Source of the DNA: JBCCGI01 sp039029355
Lineage (GTDB): Bacteria > Planctomycetota > UBA1135 > GCA-002686595
Reading direction: 5' to 3'
Length of the DNA: 64,000 nt
NCBI GenBank assembly: GCA_039029355.1
Contig: JBCCGI010000006.1
Coordinates: forward strand, 1 to 64,000
Every line of letters begins with the position of its first letter. The first letter of the stretch is position 1. The notes under the pieces are model-generated. The model searched no databases. It worked only from the letters and a program-made list of their open reading frames with translations, and was not told the DNA's origin. Of this stretch, positions 1 to 9,383 are shown in pieces. The translations under genes and the position numbers were made by a program.

Positions 1-22
1 CGCCGCTCCTGCGCGCCCGATG

Positions 23-2518
23 CTAGGCGGAGGGAGCCTCCTCGCTCGCTCCGCCTTCCTTAGCCCCAGCGGCCCCAGCGGCCTCGGCGGCCTCGGCGGC
101 TTCCGCTTCCTTCTGCTTGCTGACGTCGCGCGTGTACTTGCACTCGGGATAGCCCGAGCACGCGACGAACTCCTTGCCCCAGCGGCTGCGCTTCAGCACC
201 AGCGGCTTGCCGCAGGTCTCGCACATCTCGCCGGTCTCCTTCGGCTTCTCGCGAAGCTCGTCGGGAAGCGGCTTGGCGTTGCGGCACTTCGGGTAGGCCG
301 AGCAAGCGAGGAACGGACCACGGCGCGAACCGCGGATGATCATCTCGCTCTCGCACTTCTCGCACTTGATGCCGGTCTTCTTGGGCTCGACGATCTTGCC
401 TTCGTCGTCGACCGAGGCGGTCGAGCGGCACTTCGGGAAGGCCGTGCAGGCGAGGAAGCGCCCGCGCTTGCCGTCCCGGATGACCATCGGGCTCTCGCAC
501 TTGGGGCACTTGTAGTCGGTCTCGACGGCCTCGGACTGCCGGCGCACACCGTCCGCGGGCAGCGTGTTCTTGCAGTCGGGGTACTTCGAGCAGCCCAGGA
601 ACTTGCCGCGCTTGTTGTAGAGCACCGCCATCGGCGCCCCGCACTTGTCGCAGGCGATCTCGGAGAGCTCGGGGTTCTCCTTGAGGCTCTTCATCCCCTT
701 CTCGGCCTTCTCGAGGTCGCGCAGGAAGGGGGTGTTGAACTCCTTGACGACCTCGGCCCACTTGCGCTCGCCCGCCTCGATGCGGTCGAGGTTGGACTCC
801 ATCATCGAGGTGAACTCGGTGTTGATGAGGTCGTCGAAGTGGCCGACGAGCTGCTTGTTGACGATCTCGCCCAGCTCGGTCGCGTGGAAGCGCCGCTGAT
901 CGAGGTTCACATAGCCGCGGTCCTGGATGGTGGAGATGATCGTCGCGTACGTCGACGGGCGGCCGATGCCGCGCTTTTCGAGCTCCTTCACCAGCGTCGC
1001 CTCGGTGAAGCGCGGCGGCGGCTGCGTGAAGTGCTGCGACGGATCGATCGACTTGGGCTTGTACGTCTTGCCGACCTCGAGCGCCGGGAGCACCTGCGTG
1101 TCGCGGTCGCCGCGGTCGGGCGAGAAGACGCGCAGGTGGCCGTCGAAGACCTCGACCTCGCCCTGGGCGATGAAGCGCGCGGGCCCCTCGAAGACCTGCT
1201 CGTTGCGCTCGACCTTGAAGCCGTCCAGCGGCGCCTCGAAGGTCGCGGTCGTCACGTTCGACACCGCGGGCTTCATCTGGCTCGCCACGAACTTCTCCCA
1301 GATCAGCCGGTACAGCTTGAGCTGGTCCGGGCTGAGCGACTTCTCGATTCTCGTCGGCGAGAGCGGGACGTTCGTCGGACGGATCGCCTCGTGCGCCTCC
1401 TGGGCACCCTTCGACTTCGTCTTGAAGGCGTTGGGCTTGTCCGGGAGGTACTCAGGCCCGTAGTCGCCGACGATCTGGTCGCGCACCTGGGCGAGCGCGT
1501 CGTTGCTGACGCGCGTCGAGTCGGTACGCATGTACGTGATGAGGCCGACCGAGCCCTCGCCGGGGATCTCGACGCCCTCGTACAGCTGCTGCGCGATCAT
1601 CATCGTCTTGCGCGCGCTGAAGCGCAGCATCGTCGATGCCTTCTGCTGCAGCTGACTGGTCGTGAACGGCGGCGTGGGCCGGCGCGTCTTCGGCTTCTCC
1701 TCGAGCTCGGCGAGCACGAGCCCCTCGTCGGGGCACAGGTCGATAACCGCCTTGGCCGTCTTCTCGTCGAGGTTCTTGTCGATGCGCGTCGCGCCGAGCC
1801 GCCGCAGGTCGGCCTGGAACTCCGCCCCGCCGATCGCCATCGCGGCCGACACGCGCCAGTACTCCTCGCTGACAAAGGCGCGGATCTCGAGCTCGCGCTC
1901 GACGATCAGCCGCACCGCGACCGACTGCACGCGGCCTGCGGACAGGCCCTTGGCGATCTTCTTCCAGAGCAGAGGCGACAGCTTGTAGCCCATGATCCGG
2001 TCGAGCACCCGCCGCGCCTGCTGCGCGTCGACCTTGTCCATGTCGAGCCGCCCGGGCTCGTCGAACGCCGACAGGATCGCGTTCTTGGTGATCTCGTTGA
2101 ACACCACCCGGTAGATGCGGTCGTCCGGCACCTCGAGCAGCTCGGCCAGGTGCCAGGCGATCGCCTCGCCCTCGCGGTCCATATCGGGGGCGAGGTAGAC
2201 GGCGCCCGCGCTCTTGGCGAGCTTCTTGAGCTCGGAGACCACCTTGCCCTTCCCGCGGATCGCGATGTAGTCGGGCTCGAAGGTCTCGGGGTGGATGCCG
2301 AACTTGCCCTTGGGCAGGTCGCGGATGTGGCCCATCGAGGCCCGCACCACGTAGTCGGATCCCAGGTACTTGTTGATCGTGCGAGCCTTGGCGGGGCTCT
2401 CGACGATGACCAGCGCCTTCTTCTTCTTGGCGCGCTTCGCCTTGGTCTTCTTCTTCGGAGCCTCCGCCGCGCCGTCCGCCGGCTGCTCGAGAGCGTCCGC
2501 GTCGTCTTTCTTAGCCAT
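23..2518 (-). CDS. topA: DNA topoisomerase I (type IA)
   Basis: Relaxes negatively supercoiled DNA by transient single-strand cleavage in the nucleoid. The 831-residue product has a Lys-rich N-terminal tail. A Toprim domain follows, with VIVESPAKA near residue 37 and the acidic PDMDREGEA metal site near 111. The core carries the catalytic Tyr329 in GLITYMRTDS. Four C-terminal zinc ribbons between about 620 and 800 each have the pattern CxxC...CxxxPxC, against three (partly degenerate) in E. coli. The protein ends in an Ala/Glu-rich tail. The ATG has a GAGGAA Shine-Dalgarno sequence about 8 nt upstream. The gene is divergent from tamB. Family assignment is very secure. Confidence 0.97.
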   Translation of the reverse strand: MAKKDDADALEQPADGAAEAPKKKTKAKRAKKKKALVIVESPAKARTINKYLGSDYVVRASMGHIRDLPKGKFGIHPETFEPDYIAIRGKGKVVSELKKLAKSAGAVYLAPDMDREGEAIAWHLAELLEVPDDRIYRVVFNEITKNAILSAFDEPGRLDMDKVDAQQARRVLDRIMGYKLSPLLWKKIAKGLSAGRVQSVAVRLIVERELEIRAFVSEEYWRVSAAMAIGGAEFQADLRRLGATRIDKNLDEKTAKAVIDLCPDEGLVLAELEEKPKTRRPTPPFTTSQLQQKASTMLRFSARKTMMIAQQLYEGVEIPGEGSVGLITYMRTDSTRVSNDALAQVRDQIVGDYGPEYLPDKPNAFKTKSKGAQEAHEAIRPTNVPLSPTRIEKSLSPDQLKLYRLIWEKFVASQMKPAVSNVTTATFEAPLDGFKVERNEQVFEGPARFIAQGEVEVFDGHLRVFSPDRGDRDTQVLPALEVGKTYKPKSIDPSQHFTQPPPRFTEATLVKELEKRGIGRPSTYATIISTIQDRGYVNLDQRRFHATELGEIVNKQLVGHFDDLINTEFTSMMESNLDRIEAGERKWAEVVKEFNTPFLRDLEKAEKGMKSLKENPELSEIACDKCGAPMAVLYNKRGKFLGCSKYPDCKNTLPADGVRRQSEAVETDYKCPKCESPMVIRDGKRGRFLACTAFPKCRSTASVDDEGKIVEPKKTGIKCEKCESEMIIRGSRRGPFLACSAYPKCRNAKPLPDELREKPKETGEMCETCGKPLVLKRSRWGKEFVACSGYPECKYTRDVSKQKEAEAAEAAEAAGAAGAKEGGASEEAPSA

Positions 2519-2805
2519 CCAAGTTTCCTCTTCGGTGGACGGGTCTGCGGCCCGTCAAGCTGTCCGGAGTCGAGGCGGGGGGATCACCTCGGCCCTTGGG
2601 GAACCAGGCAGGCATAGAACGCGCTGCCCCCGATGGAGTCAAGGGGGTGCGGCGCCGCTGGCGCCCCCTAGGAGAGTGCGCAATCGCTCTTGAGCAAACG
2701 ACTTACAAACACCGAAGAGCGCTGCCGAAGGGCTCCCTCGGAGGGCTTGGGGCTAACCCTGCGTAGGGTCGCCCGGCATCCTGTCCCGCCCCCGGAGGAG
2801 TCCCG
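2519..2805. other. Divergent intergenic region between topA and tamB
   Basis: These 287 bases lie between the two divergent starts and must hold both promoters, but I cannot place -35/-10 boxes with confidence. Visible structure is a GACGGG/CCCGTC hairpin at 2538-2556 just upstream of topA, a GC-rich hairpin around 2644-2669 built on GGCGCC-GCT-GGCGCC, and an A-richer stretch at 2692-2718, which is the likeliest promoter area. No small gene was recognised. Confidence 0.5.
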
Positions 2806-2808
2806 CTG
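2794..2808 (+). promoter_or_regulatory. Ribosome-binding site with CTG start of tamB
   Basis: GGAGGAG at 2794-2800 is followed, after 5 nt, by CTG at 2806. From CTG the frame reads T-P-K-P-S then five Arg, a Trp-Lys and a hydrophobic helix, which is the expected N-terminal anchor of TamB. Between the in-frame stop at 2764 and this point there is no ATG, GTG or TTG. The next conventional start, GTG at 2875, lies inside the hydrophobic helix and has no ribosome-binding site. Confidence 0.7.
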
Positions 2809-5800
2809 ACCCCGAAGCCAAGCCGACGCCGCCGCCGCTGGAAGCTGCTGGCCCTCGCGGCCGCAGGGACGGTCGTGCTCTACCTGACGCGCACGCGGAC
2901 GCTGTTCCCGGCCGCGGCGTGGACGACGGAGCGTGTGGTCGGAGGTCAGCTCGAGGCCGAGCTCCGCATCGACGGCGTCCGGGGCGACGGCTGGCGCCAT
3001 CTGACCGTCGAGCGGATCCAGCTCACCGCGCGCCCCGAGGCCGACGTGCCGCTGCGGGAGCTGACGGTCGAGGGGCTCGCGCTCGACCTATCGCTGCCCG
3101 CGCTGCTCGGCGGCTCGGCCGCGGGGTTGCGCTCGGTCTCCGCCCGACGCGTCGCCGCGCTCGTGGACGCGACCGCGCCCGTGGACGCGGACGGTGGCGC
3201 CGAGCTCGACCCGTCGACGCTGCCGGCGGTCGACTGTCCGGACGCGCGGGTCGAGCTCCTCCTCGGCGACGGGCGCACGCTGCGGCTCGCCGGCGCCGCG
3301 CTCCGGATCCAACCCGGCGACGAGCCCGCGGTCGAGCTCGACGTCGGCGACGTCCACCTGGACCCGGGCGCCGATCTGCGCCCGTGGACCGGCTCGCTCA
3401 CCGCGCGCGGAGCGCTGCTTCCCGGCGCGGTTCGCGTGGACGAGGGCTCGTTCGAGGGGCCGGATGGGGTCGTGAAGCTCCGCGACGCGGCCATCCCGGT
3501 CGGCGGTGAGCGCGGCGGCCCCCTCGACGGCTACCGGGGAGCGCTGGAGCTGCGGCTGGAGCGTCCGCTCGCCCGCTTGGGGCTCTCGCCCGCGGGGGCT
3601 GTTCGCGCGGACGACCGGCTGACCCTCGCGGCCACGGTCGAAGACGGCTTGGTGGCGCTCGAGCAGGGCTCGCTCGAGGCGCCCGGAGGCGCGGCCACGC
3701 TGCACGCCGGCGAGCTGCGCTGGGGTGCGGACGGTCCGCTCTGGAGCGCCCTGCTCGACGTGCGCTTCCCCGAGCTGGCCGAGCTGGGCGGGGCGCTCGC
3801 CGGCGCCGACTGGTCCGGGGCACTGGAAGGATCGCTGCGCGCCGAGGGCGACGGGAGGCAAGCGACCGCCAAAATAGACCTAGCTTCCGACCAGCTTCAG
3901 GTAGCGGGTTCACCCTTGGGCACCGGCCGGGCCGAGGGGGAGCTGACGGTCGACCTGCAGCGCCCGGAGGAAGTCACGGGCAAGCTGCACCTCCGCTCAG
4001 GCCCCGCACACGTCGCGAACATCCCCTTGGACGCCCTGGAGGCGGACGTTGAGCTCCTCCCGGATGCCCTGCGGGTCACGTCGCTGATCGCGCACCAGCC
4101 CGGCAATGTGCTGACGGTGACCGGGCTCGATCTCCCGCGCTCGCTCGACCCGGCCACGGTGCTCGCGCAGGCCCGCGGCGCGGTCGAGCTGGACGTCAGC
4201 GACCTTCCGCGCGCCCGCGGGCGCGAACGCCGGCGGCGCCTGGGAGCGCTGCCGGACCACCACCTGACGCTGACCGCCCAGCTCGCGAACCGGCGCGCGG
4301 ACCTGACCGGAGGCGCGCTGACGCTCGCCGGCGGGGAGATCCGCATCGAGGTCGGCTCGCTCGAGCTCACCGAGCCCGACGGCGACGTCGAGCTCGACCT
4401 CGACGCCACCGTGGCGCTGGCCGACCTGCGCGCCTTCGGCGAGCTCTTCGACGCCCGCCGTTGGCGCGGCTCGCTCGCCGGCCGGCTGCGGGCGGCGGGT
4501 CCGCTCGGCGCGCCGGAAGGCACGCTCGCGCTCCACGGCAACGAGGTGGTCGCCGCCGGCATCCCGGTGGGCGAGCTCGACGTGGCGCTCGCCTTCACCG
4601 GGCCGCGGGTCGGGATCGAGCGCCTGGTCGCGACCTCCGGCGACGACTTCCTGCTCGCCGGCGGCGCAGCCGACCTGGCCGAGCTGCGCTTCGAGGATGC
4701 GTCGCTCGAGCTCCGCGTGGGCTCGTTGCGCCGCTACGCCGGCAAGGGCTTCGACGGCGCGCTGGCGGGAGGGTTGCGCCTGAGCGGCCCCGCGGACGCG
4801 CTGACCGGCGACGTCGACCTGCGCGCCGAGGGCCTCGTACTGCCCTGGACCGACCTGCGCGAGGCCTCGCTGACCAGCCGCTTCGAGGGCGGCGCGTGGG
4901 ACGACGTGCAGCTGGCGGCGGCGGGACCGCTGGGAAGCCTCGCCGCCGGCGGGAACGCGCGCACGCGGCGCAACGGGGTCTGGGCCCGGATCGACGAGCT
5001 GACGTATGCGCGCGAGCAGGGCGAGCTGGCGCTGGTCGAGCCGTTCGAGCTCGACCTGAGCCACGACACGGCCCGCCTCGGGCCGCTCGAGCTCACCGGC
5101 CCCCTCGGCGGCCTCGCCGGGCGCTTCGAGCGCACGGCCGCGGAGTGGGAGGCCGAGCTCGAGGCGCGCGAGCTCGTGGTCGGCGCCTTCGCCCCCGAGC
5201 TCGCGGCCGGCGTGGCCGACGGCTTCGTCGAGGCCCGGCGCACCGCGACCGGGCTGGCCGGCGGCGTGCGCGCGCAGGTCGCTGGCTGGCGCCTGCCGGG
5301 GCTGGACCGCAGCGGCAGCGTCGCGGTCGAGGCGGAGCTGGCCGCCGAGCGGCTGACGCTCGAGCGGCTCGTCGTGCGCGAGGAGCAGGGCGCCTTGCTC
5401 GAAGCGTCCGGCGCCTTCCCGTTCGCGCCCTTCGCTCCCGACGCGACCGGCCCCACCCCCGACGGTCCGGTGCAGCTCGACCTGCGCGCCGAAGCGCTGG
5501 ACCTGGCGCTGCTGCCGGAGTTGTCCGGGCTGCCGCGGTCGGGCTGGGCCGAAGCCGAGCTCGCGCTAGAGGGCAGCTGGGACGCGCTCCGCGGACGCGC
5601 CCTGCTGGGCGTCGCCGGCGTGCGGTGGCGGCCGGAAGACGAGCCCGTGGCCGGGCAGCTCAGCGCGTTGCTCGAAGAGGGCGGCGCGGACGTGATGGGC
5701 ACGCTGGCCGTCGCCGACCTCGCGCGCGTCGAGGCCGGCGGACGCATCGAGCACGGCTTCGATCCACGCTCGCTGTGGAGCCCCGGCGCCGGCTACGCCG

Positions 5801-7068
5801 ACGGCTCGGGCGCGGAGGTGCGCGCCAGCCTCCTCGCCGGCGCGGACCACCTCGCGTGGGTCGCCGAACGCGTCCCCGGCCTGCGGCGGGTCGACGGGAC
5901 CGTGGCGGCGCAGCTCGAGCTCGAAGGTTCGCTGGACGCGCCCGCGTGGCGCGGCGTGCTCCAGGTGCGCGATGGCGAGCTGAAGCTGGAGTCGGACGTG
6001 CCCGCGCTGTCCGCGCTGGACGCCGACCTCGCGGTGCGCAACGAGGGCGTCGCGATCGAGGCGCTGCACGGCGAGCTGGGCGGCGCGCCGTTCGAGATGT
6101 CGGGCGCGCTGGAGCTCGCGGACACGGGCCCCTTCCTCGACTTCCGCTTCCGCGGCGAGCGGCTGCTGATCCACCGCGACCGCGACGTCTTGCTGCGCGC
6201 GGACGCCGACGTGGCGCTGACGGGCAGCCTCGACGCGCCCGCCGTGGCGGGAACGCTCCAGGTACGCCGCTCGTGGATCACCCAGGCTGTCCGCTTCTTC
6301 GACTTCGGAGAGGGCGGTCCAGCGCGGCGCGAACGGGGCATTCCGTTCTTCTCGCTCGCGGAGCCGCCGCTCGCGAACATGCGGTTCGACCTCGCGGTGC
6401 GCGCGCAGGAGTCGATCGTGCTCCGCAACAACGTCGCGAACGGAGGCCTGCGGCCGAACCTGGTCGTGACCGGCACCGGCGCGGTGCCGCGCCTGCGCGG
6501 CGAGATCTACCTCGACCCGACCACCGTCAGCCTGCCCGGGGCCGCGGTGCGCTTCGATTCGGGCTCGCTCACCTTCGAGGCCGCCGATCCGTTCGTCCCG
6601 CGCCTGCGGCTCCTGGGGCGGGTGGAGAAGTACGGCTACGACGTCCGCGTGCAGGTCAGCGGACCGTACGACGCGCCGGAGATCGAGCTGACCTCGACGC
6701 CGCCGCTCAGCAGCGAGGACCTGGTGCTGCTGCTCTTCGCCGGCCGCGCGCCGGGCTCCGAGGGCGGGACCGAGGGCGCCATCGCCGCCACGCAGACCGT
6801 GGCGCTGTACCTCGCGCAGGACATGGCCCAGTCGTGGCTGTCCGACGGCAGCGGGCCCGAGGACGGCGAGTGGGAGGAGTCGCTGCTCGACCGCGTCGAG
6901 GTGCTGATCGGCCGCGAGGTCTCGAAGAACGGCGTGCCGACGATCGAGATCCTGCTGCGCCTGCGCGACGAGCTGCTGGTCGAGAACGACCGCGTGCTGC
7001 TCGTCACCGAGCAGGACATCTTCGAGGACACCAACCTCGGCGTGAGGTTCGCCTTCAGGCTGCGATGA
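2806..7068 (+). CDS. tamB: TamB-family translocation and assembly module protein
   Basis: A very long periplasm-spanning protein of the TamB/AsmA-like group. Such proteins link the inner membrane to an outer-membrane BamA-type partner and act in outer-membrane protein insertion or lipid transport. From the CTG start it is 1420 residues. It begins with a basic segment and one transmembrane helix (about residues 12-27). About 1000 residues of repeated amphipathic beta strands follow, rich in Leu-Asp-Leu and Gly-Ala-Leu-Glu patterns. The C-terminal conserved TamB (DUF490) domain contains LVVTGTGAVPRLRG, SGPYDAPEIEL and SSEDLVLLLF near the end. E. coli TamB is about 1260 residues. It overlaps the next gene by ATGA, indicating coupled translation with its presumed partner. 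The conventional GTG at 2875 would remove the anchor. Confidence 0.9.
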   Translation: MTPKPSRRRRRWKLLALAAAGTVVLYLTRTRTLFPAAAWTTERVVGGQLEAELRIDGVRGDGWRHLTVERIQLTARPEADVPLRELTVEGLALDLSLPALLGGSAAGLRSVSARRVAALVDATAPVDADGGAELDPSTLPAVDCPDARVELLLGDGRTLRLAGAALRIQPGDEPAVELDVGDVHLDPGADLRPWTGSLTARGALLPGAVRVDEGSFEGPDGVVKLRDAAIPVGGERGGPLDGYRGALELRLERPLARLGLSPAGAVRADDRLTLAATVEDGLVALEQGSLEAPGGAATLHAGELRWGADGPLWSALLDVRFPELAELGGALAGADWSGALEGSLRAEGDGRQATAKIDLASDQLQVAGSPLGTGRAEGELTVDLQRPEEVTGKLHLRSGPAHVANIPLDALEADVELLPDALRVTSLIAHQPGNVLTVTGLDLPRSLDPATVLAQARGAVELDVSDLPRARGRERRRRLGALPDHHLTLTAQLANRRADLTGGALTLAGGEIRIEVGSLELTEPDGDVELDLDATVALADLRAFGELFDARRWRGSLAGRLRAAGPLGAPEGTLALHGNEVVAAGIPVGELDVALAFTGPRVGIERLVATSGDDFLLAGGAADLAELRFEDASLELRVGSLRRYAGKGFDGALAGGLRLSGPADALTGDVDLRAEGLVLPWTDLREASLTSRFEGGAWDDVQLAAAGPLGSLAAGGNARTRRNGVWARIDELTYAREQGELALVEPFELDLSHDTARLGPLELTGPLGGLAGRFERTAAEWEAELEARELVVGAFAPELAAGVADGFVEARRTATGLAGGVRAQVAGWRLPGLDRSGSVAVEAELAAERLTLERLVVREEQGALLEASGAFPFAPFAPDATGPTPDGPVQLDLRAEALDLALLPELSGLPRSGWAEAELALEGSWDALRGRALLGVAGVRWRPEDEPVAGQLSALLEEGGADVMGTLAVADLARVEAGGRIEHGFDPRSLWSPGAGYADGSGAEVRASLLAGADHLAWVAERVPGLRRVDGTVAAQLELEGSLDAPAWRGVLQVRDGELKLESDVPALSALDADLAVRNEGVAIEALHGELGGAPFEMSGALELADTGPFLDFRFRGERLLIHRDRDVLLRADADVALTGSLDAPAVAGTLQVRRSWITQAVRFFDFGEGGPARRERGIPFFSLAEPPLANMRFDLAVRAQESIVLRNNVANGGLRPNLVVTGTGAVPRLRGEIYLDPTTVSLPGAAVRFDSGSLTFEAADPFVPRLRLLGRVEKYGYDVRVQVSGPYDAPEIELTSTPPLSSEDLVLLLFAGRAPGSEGGTEGAIAATQTVALYLAQDMAQSWLSDGSGPEDGEWEESLLDRVEVLIGREVSKNGVPTIEILLRLRDELLVENDRVLLVTEQDIFEDTNLGVRFAFRLR

Positions 7069-9128
7069 GGCGCCTCGTTCCGCTGGTGCTGCTTGCGCTC
7101 GCGGCTGCGTGCCGTTCCGGGGGCGTGGCCGAGGAGATGCTCGCCGACACCGAGCTGGCGTTCGATGGCAACGAATCGATCCCGCGCGCCCACCTGATCG
7201 AGGTCGCCGTCGAGCACCTGCGCGACTTCCGCGACCGCGGGCACGGCAAGGCCGCCATCGACGACGCGGCCTACCGGATCGAGCAGCACTACCGCGACCT
7301 CGGCTACGCCTACGCGGAGGTGAGCTACGCGGTCGAGGAGCCGGTCACCCCGGCGTCGCGCGTGAGCATCACGATCAGCGAGGGGCCGCGGGTGGTCCTC
7401 CATAGGCTCCGCATCACCGGCGGCAAGGCCCTCGGCAAGGACCGCATCCGCGCCCTGGCCGAGGGCGCCACCGGCAAGCCCGGCGAGGCGACGTTCTCGG
7501 AGCGTGCGCTGGACGCGGCCGTCGCCGCGATCCTCGAGGACGCGCGCGCGGCGGGCTTCCGCGACGCCAGCGTCGAGATCGCGAGCAGCGAGGTCGACGC
7601 CGACACCGGACATGCCGACGTGACGATCGAGATCGAGACCGGCTTGCGCTATCGGCTCCGCGCGGTCGAGATCCGCGGCGAGACGCCCGTCGCCGAGAAG
7701 CGCCTGCAGTCCCTGGTGCGTGAGGAGCGCGGCGCGCCGTACACGCCGCGACTCGCCGCCACGGTGCTCTCGCGGCTCGAGGAGGAGCTGCGCGAGAGCG
7801 GCTACCCCGAGGCCCGGGCGGAGATCGCCGACATCCGTACCGGCGAGGGCGACGTGCGCCTCGCGGTCGCGCTCGCGCCGGGCGAGCACGTGCGCGTGAC
7901 CGCCGTGCGCTTCGAAGCGGTGCGCGGGGTCGACGAAGAAGACGACGACGACGAGCCGGAGCTGGCGACGCGCCGCGGCACCCTCCGCAACCTGGTCACG
8001 ATCCGCGCCGGCCGACCGTTCAACGCCGCCGAAGCGCGCGAGTCGTTCCAAAAGCTGTACTCCACCGGCTTCTTCTCGCGCGTGCGCTGGCGCTTCGAGC
8101 CGCCGACCGGCCCCGAGCGCGAGGTGATCTGGGAGCTCGCGGAGCTCGACAGCATCGAGGTCTGGATCGAGCCGGGCGTCGGCTCGTACGACGGGCTGCG
8201 GCTGCGCGCCGGCCTGCGCGAACGCAGCCTCCTGGGCAGCCTGCTCGCGCTGCGGGCCCAGGGAACGATCTCGTCGCGGACGCTGCGCGGCGAGGTCGGC
8301 CTGACCGACCCGAGGTTCCTCGGGAGCGACCTCGTGCTGGACCTCTCCGTCGACAGCACGCGGCGCGAGGAGCCGTCCTTCGAGTACATCGAGACCGCGT
8401 TCGAGACGTCGCTCAGCCGGCGCTGGAACAAGCGCTTCGGCAGCGAGCTGGCCTACCGCTTCCAGCTGTCCGAGCTGCTGAGCGACGAGATCGACGAGGA
8501 CAGCCTCAGCTCGGAGGAGCTCGAGGACCTGGAGGCGATCCTCCTCGACAGCTTCGACGTCGCATCGCTGCAGCTGGCGTCGCTCTACGACACGCGCGAC
8601 AACCTCCTGAACCCGAGCTCGGGCTACCGCGTCGAGGCCTCGATCGAGTGGGCCAACGAGGCGCTGGGCTCCGACCTCGACTTCCTGCGCGGCATCGCCT
8701 CGGCGACGTACGTCCACCGGATCAAGCGCGGCCTCATCTTGAGCGGCCACGCCAGCGCCGGCCGCGTCATCCCCCAGGGCGACACCGAGGAGATCCCGCT
8801 CCAAGAGCGCTTCTTCCTCGGCGGCGAGAACAGCGTCCGCTCCTTCCGCGAGAGCGAGCTGGGGCCGAAAGACCCCGACGGCGAGCCGCTGGGTGGAGAG
8901 GAGTACGCGCTCTTCTCCGCCGAGCTCCGCAAAGACCTGCCCCGGAACTTCGAAGTCGCGCTATTCGCGGACACCGGCTCGATCGACGGCTTCCGCCACG
9001 CCGTCGGGGTGGGGCTGCGCTACGACCTGCCGGTGGGGCCGCTGCGGCTCGACTTCGGGGTGAACCCGAACCCCGAGGACGGCGAGGACGACTTCGCGCT
9101 GCACTTCGCGGTGGGGCGGGCGTACTAG
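7065..9128 (+). CDS. Lipoprotein-type BamA/TamA family outer-membrane protein (TamL-like)
   Basis: Outer-membrane beta-barrel assembly factor of the Omp85 family, 687 residues. The N-terminus is a lipoprotein signal peptide with lipobox LAAAC and Cys16. It is followed by POTRA-type repeats to about residue 350 (for example SITISEGPRVVLHRLRITGG) and an acidic insert with EEDDDDEPE. The C-terminal barrel is about 300 residues. The conserved loop-6 motif is FFLGGENSVRSFRE, with VRSF in place of the usual VRGF. The chain ends in aromatic Tyr, as barrels often do. The start overlaps the tamB stop (ATGA). Lipid-modified TamA relatives next to TamB are known as TamL in Bacteroidota. Assignment to the family is secure; TamL identity is inferred from lipobox plus context. 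Confidence 0.9.
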   Translation: MRRLVPLVLLALAAACRSGGVAEEMLADTELAFDGNESIPRAHLIEVAVEHLRDFRDRGHGKAAIDDAAYRIEQHYRDLGYAYAEVSYAVEEPVTPASRVSITISEGPRVVLHRLRITGGKALGKDRIRALAEGATGKPGEATFSERALDAAVAAILEDARAAGFRDASVEIASSEVDADTGHADVTIEIETGLRYRLRAVEIRGETPVAEKRLQSLVREERGAPYTPRLAATVLSRLEEELRESGYPEARAEIADIRTGEGDVRLAVALAPGEHVRVTAVRFEAVRGVDEEDDDDEPELATRRGTLRNLVTIRAGRPFNAAEARESFQKLYSTGFFSRVRWRFEPPTGPEREVIWELAELDSIEVWIEPGVGSYDGLRLRAGLRERSLLGSLLALRAQGTISSRTLRGEVGLTDPRFLGSDLVLDLSVDSTRREEPSFEYIETAFETSLSRRWNKRFGSELAYRFQLSELLSDEIDEDSLSSEELEDLEAILLDSFDVASLQLASLYDTRDNLLNPSSGYRVEASIEWANEALGSDLDFLRGIASATYVHRIKRGLILSGHASAGRVIPQGDTEEIPLQERFFLGGENSVRSFRESELGPKDPDGEPLGGEEYALFSAELRKDLPRNFEVALFADTGSIDGFRHAVGVGLRYDLPVGPLRLDFGVNPNPEDGEDDFALHFAVGRAY

Positions 9129-9366
9129 GCCGGCCAGCTGGCGCGGACCGCGCCGCCCGCGTCCTCCCAAGGGTCGATCGGTCGAGCACCGGTCCGATCG
9201 AGGGCCTTCACGTTGCGCGTCATCAGCTGCACGCCGGGGCGAAGGGGCGGTCGCCGAGATCAACCCGCCAGGGACGGACAGGGCCCGCCCGGCCGTCGTG
9301 CCCGGCGGCAAGGGGGCCCCAGATCTGCGCGGCCTCAGCGTCCACGGGGATGCATGGCGCACTGCC
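9125..9366 (-). pseudogene. Decayed VapC-like PIN-domain toxin fragment
   Basis: Three reading frames on the minus strand together give the C-terminal half of a VapC toxin. These are CIPVDAEAAQIWGPLA (about 9346-9312), VPGGLISATA (about 9272-9243) and GVQLMTRNVKALDRTG...IDPWED (about 9228-9154), ending at a TAG at 9125-9127. In an intact VapC these blocks run in one frame as the WG helix, the (D)GLIAATA catalytic motif and the TRN...F..TG...NPWE end. At least two frameshifts and loss of the N-terminal half are needed to explain this, and the catalytic Asp before GLI reads as Gly. No vapB antitoxin is visible. Recognition is by motif order only. Confidence 0.55.
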
Positions 9367-9383
9367 GCGAGTACCCTGGCGCC

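Noticed and set aside
20..2617. Long open frame antisense to topA
   Set aside because: GC-rich third codon positions in topA leave the opposite strand open. Its translation is Arg/Leu/Ala-rich without any family motif, whereas topA is unmistakable.
4461..7064. Apparent long N-terminal extension of the BamA-family gene inside tamB
   Set aside because: It runs out of frame through tamB and is Arg/Ala-rich noise. The lipobox and ATGA overlap place the true start at 7065.
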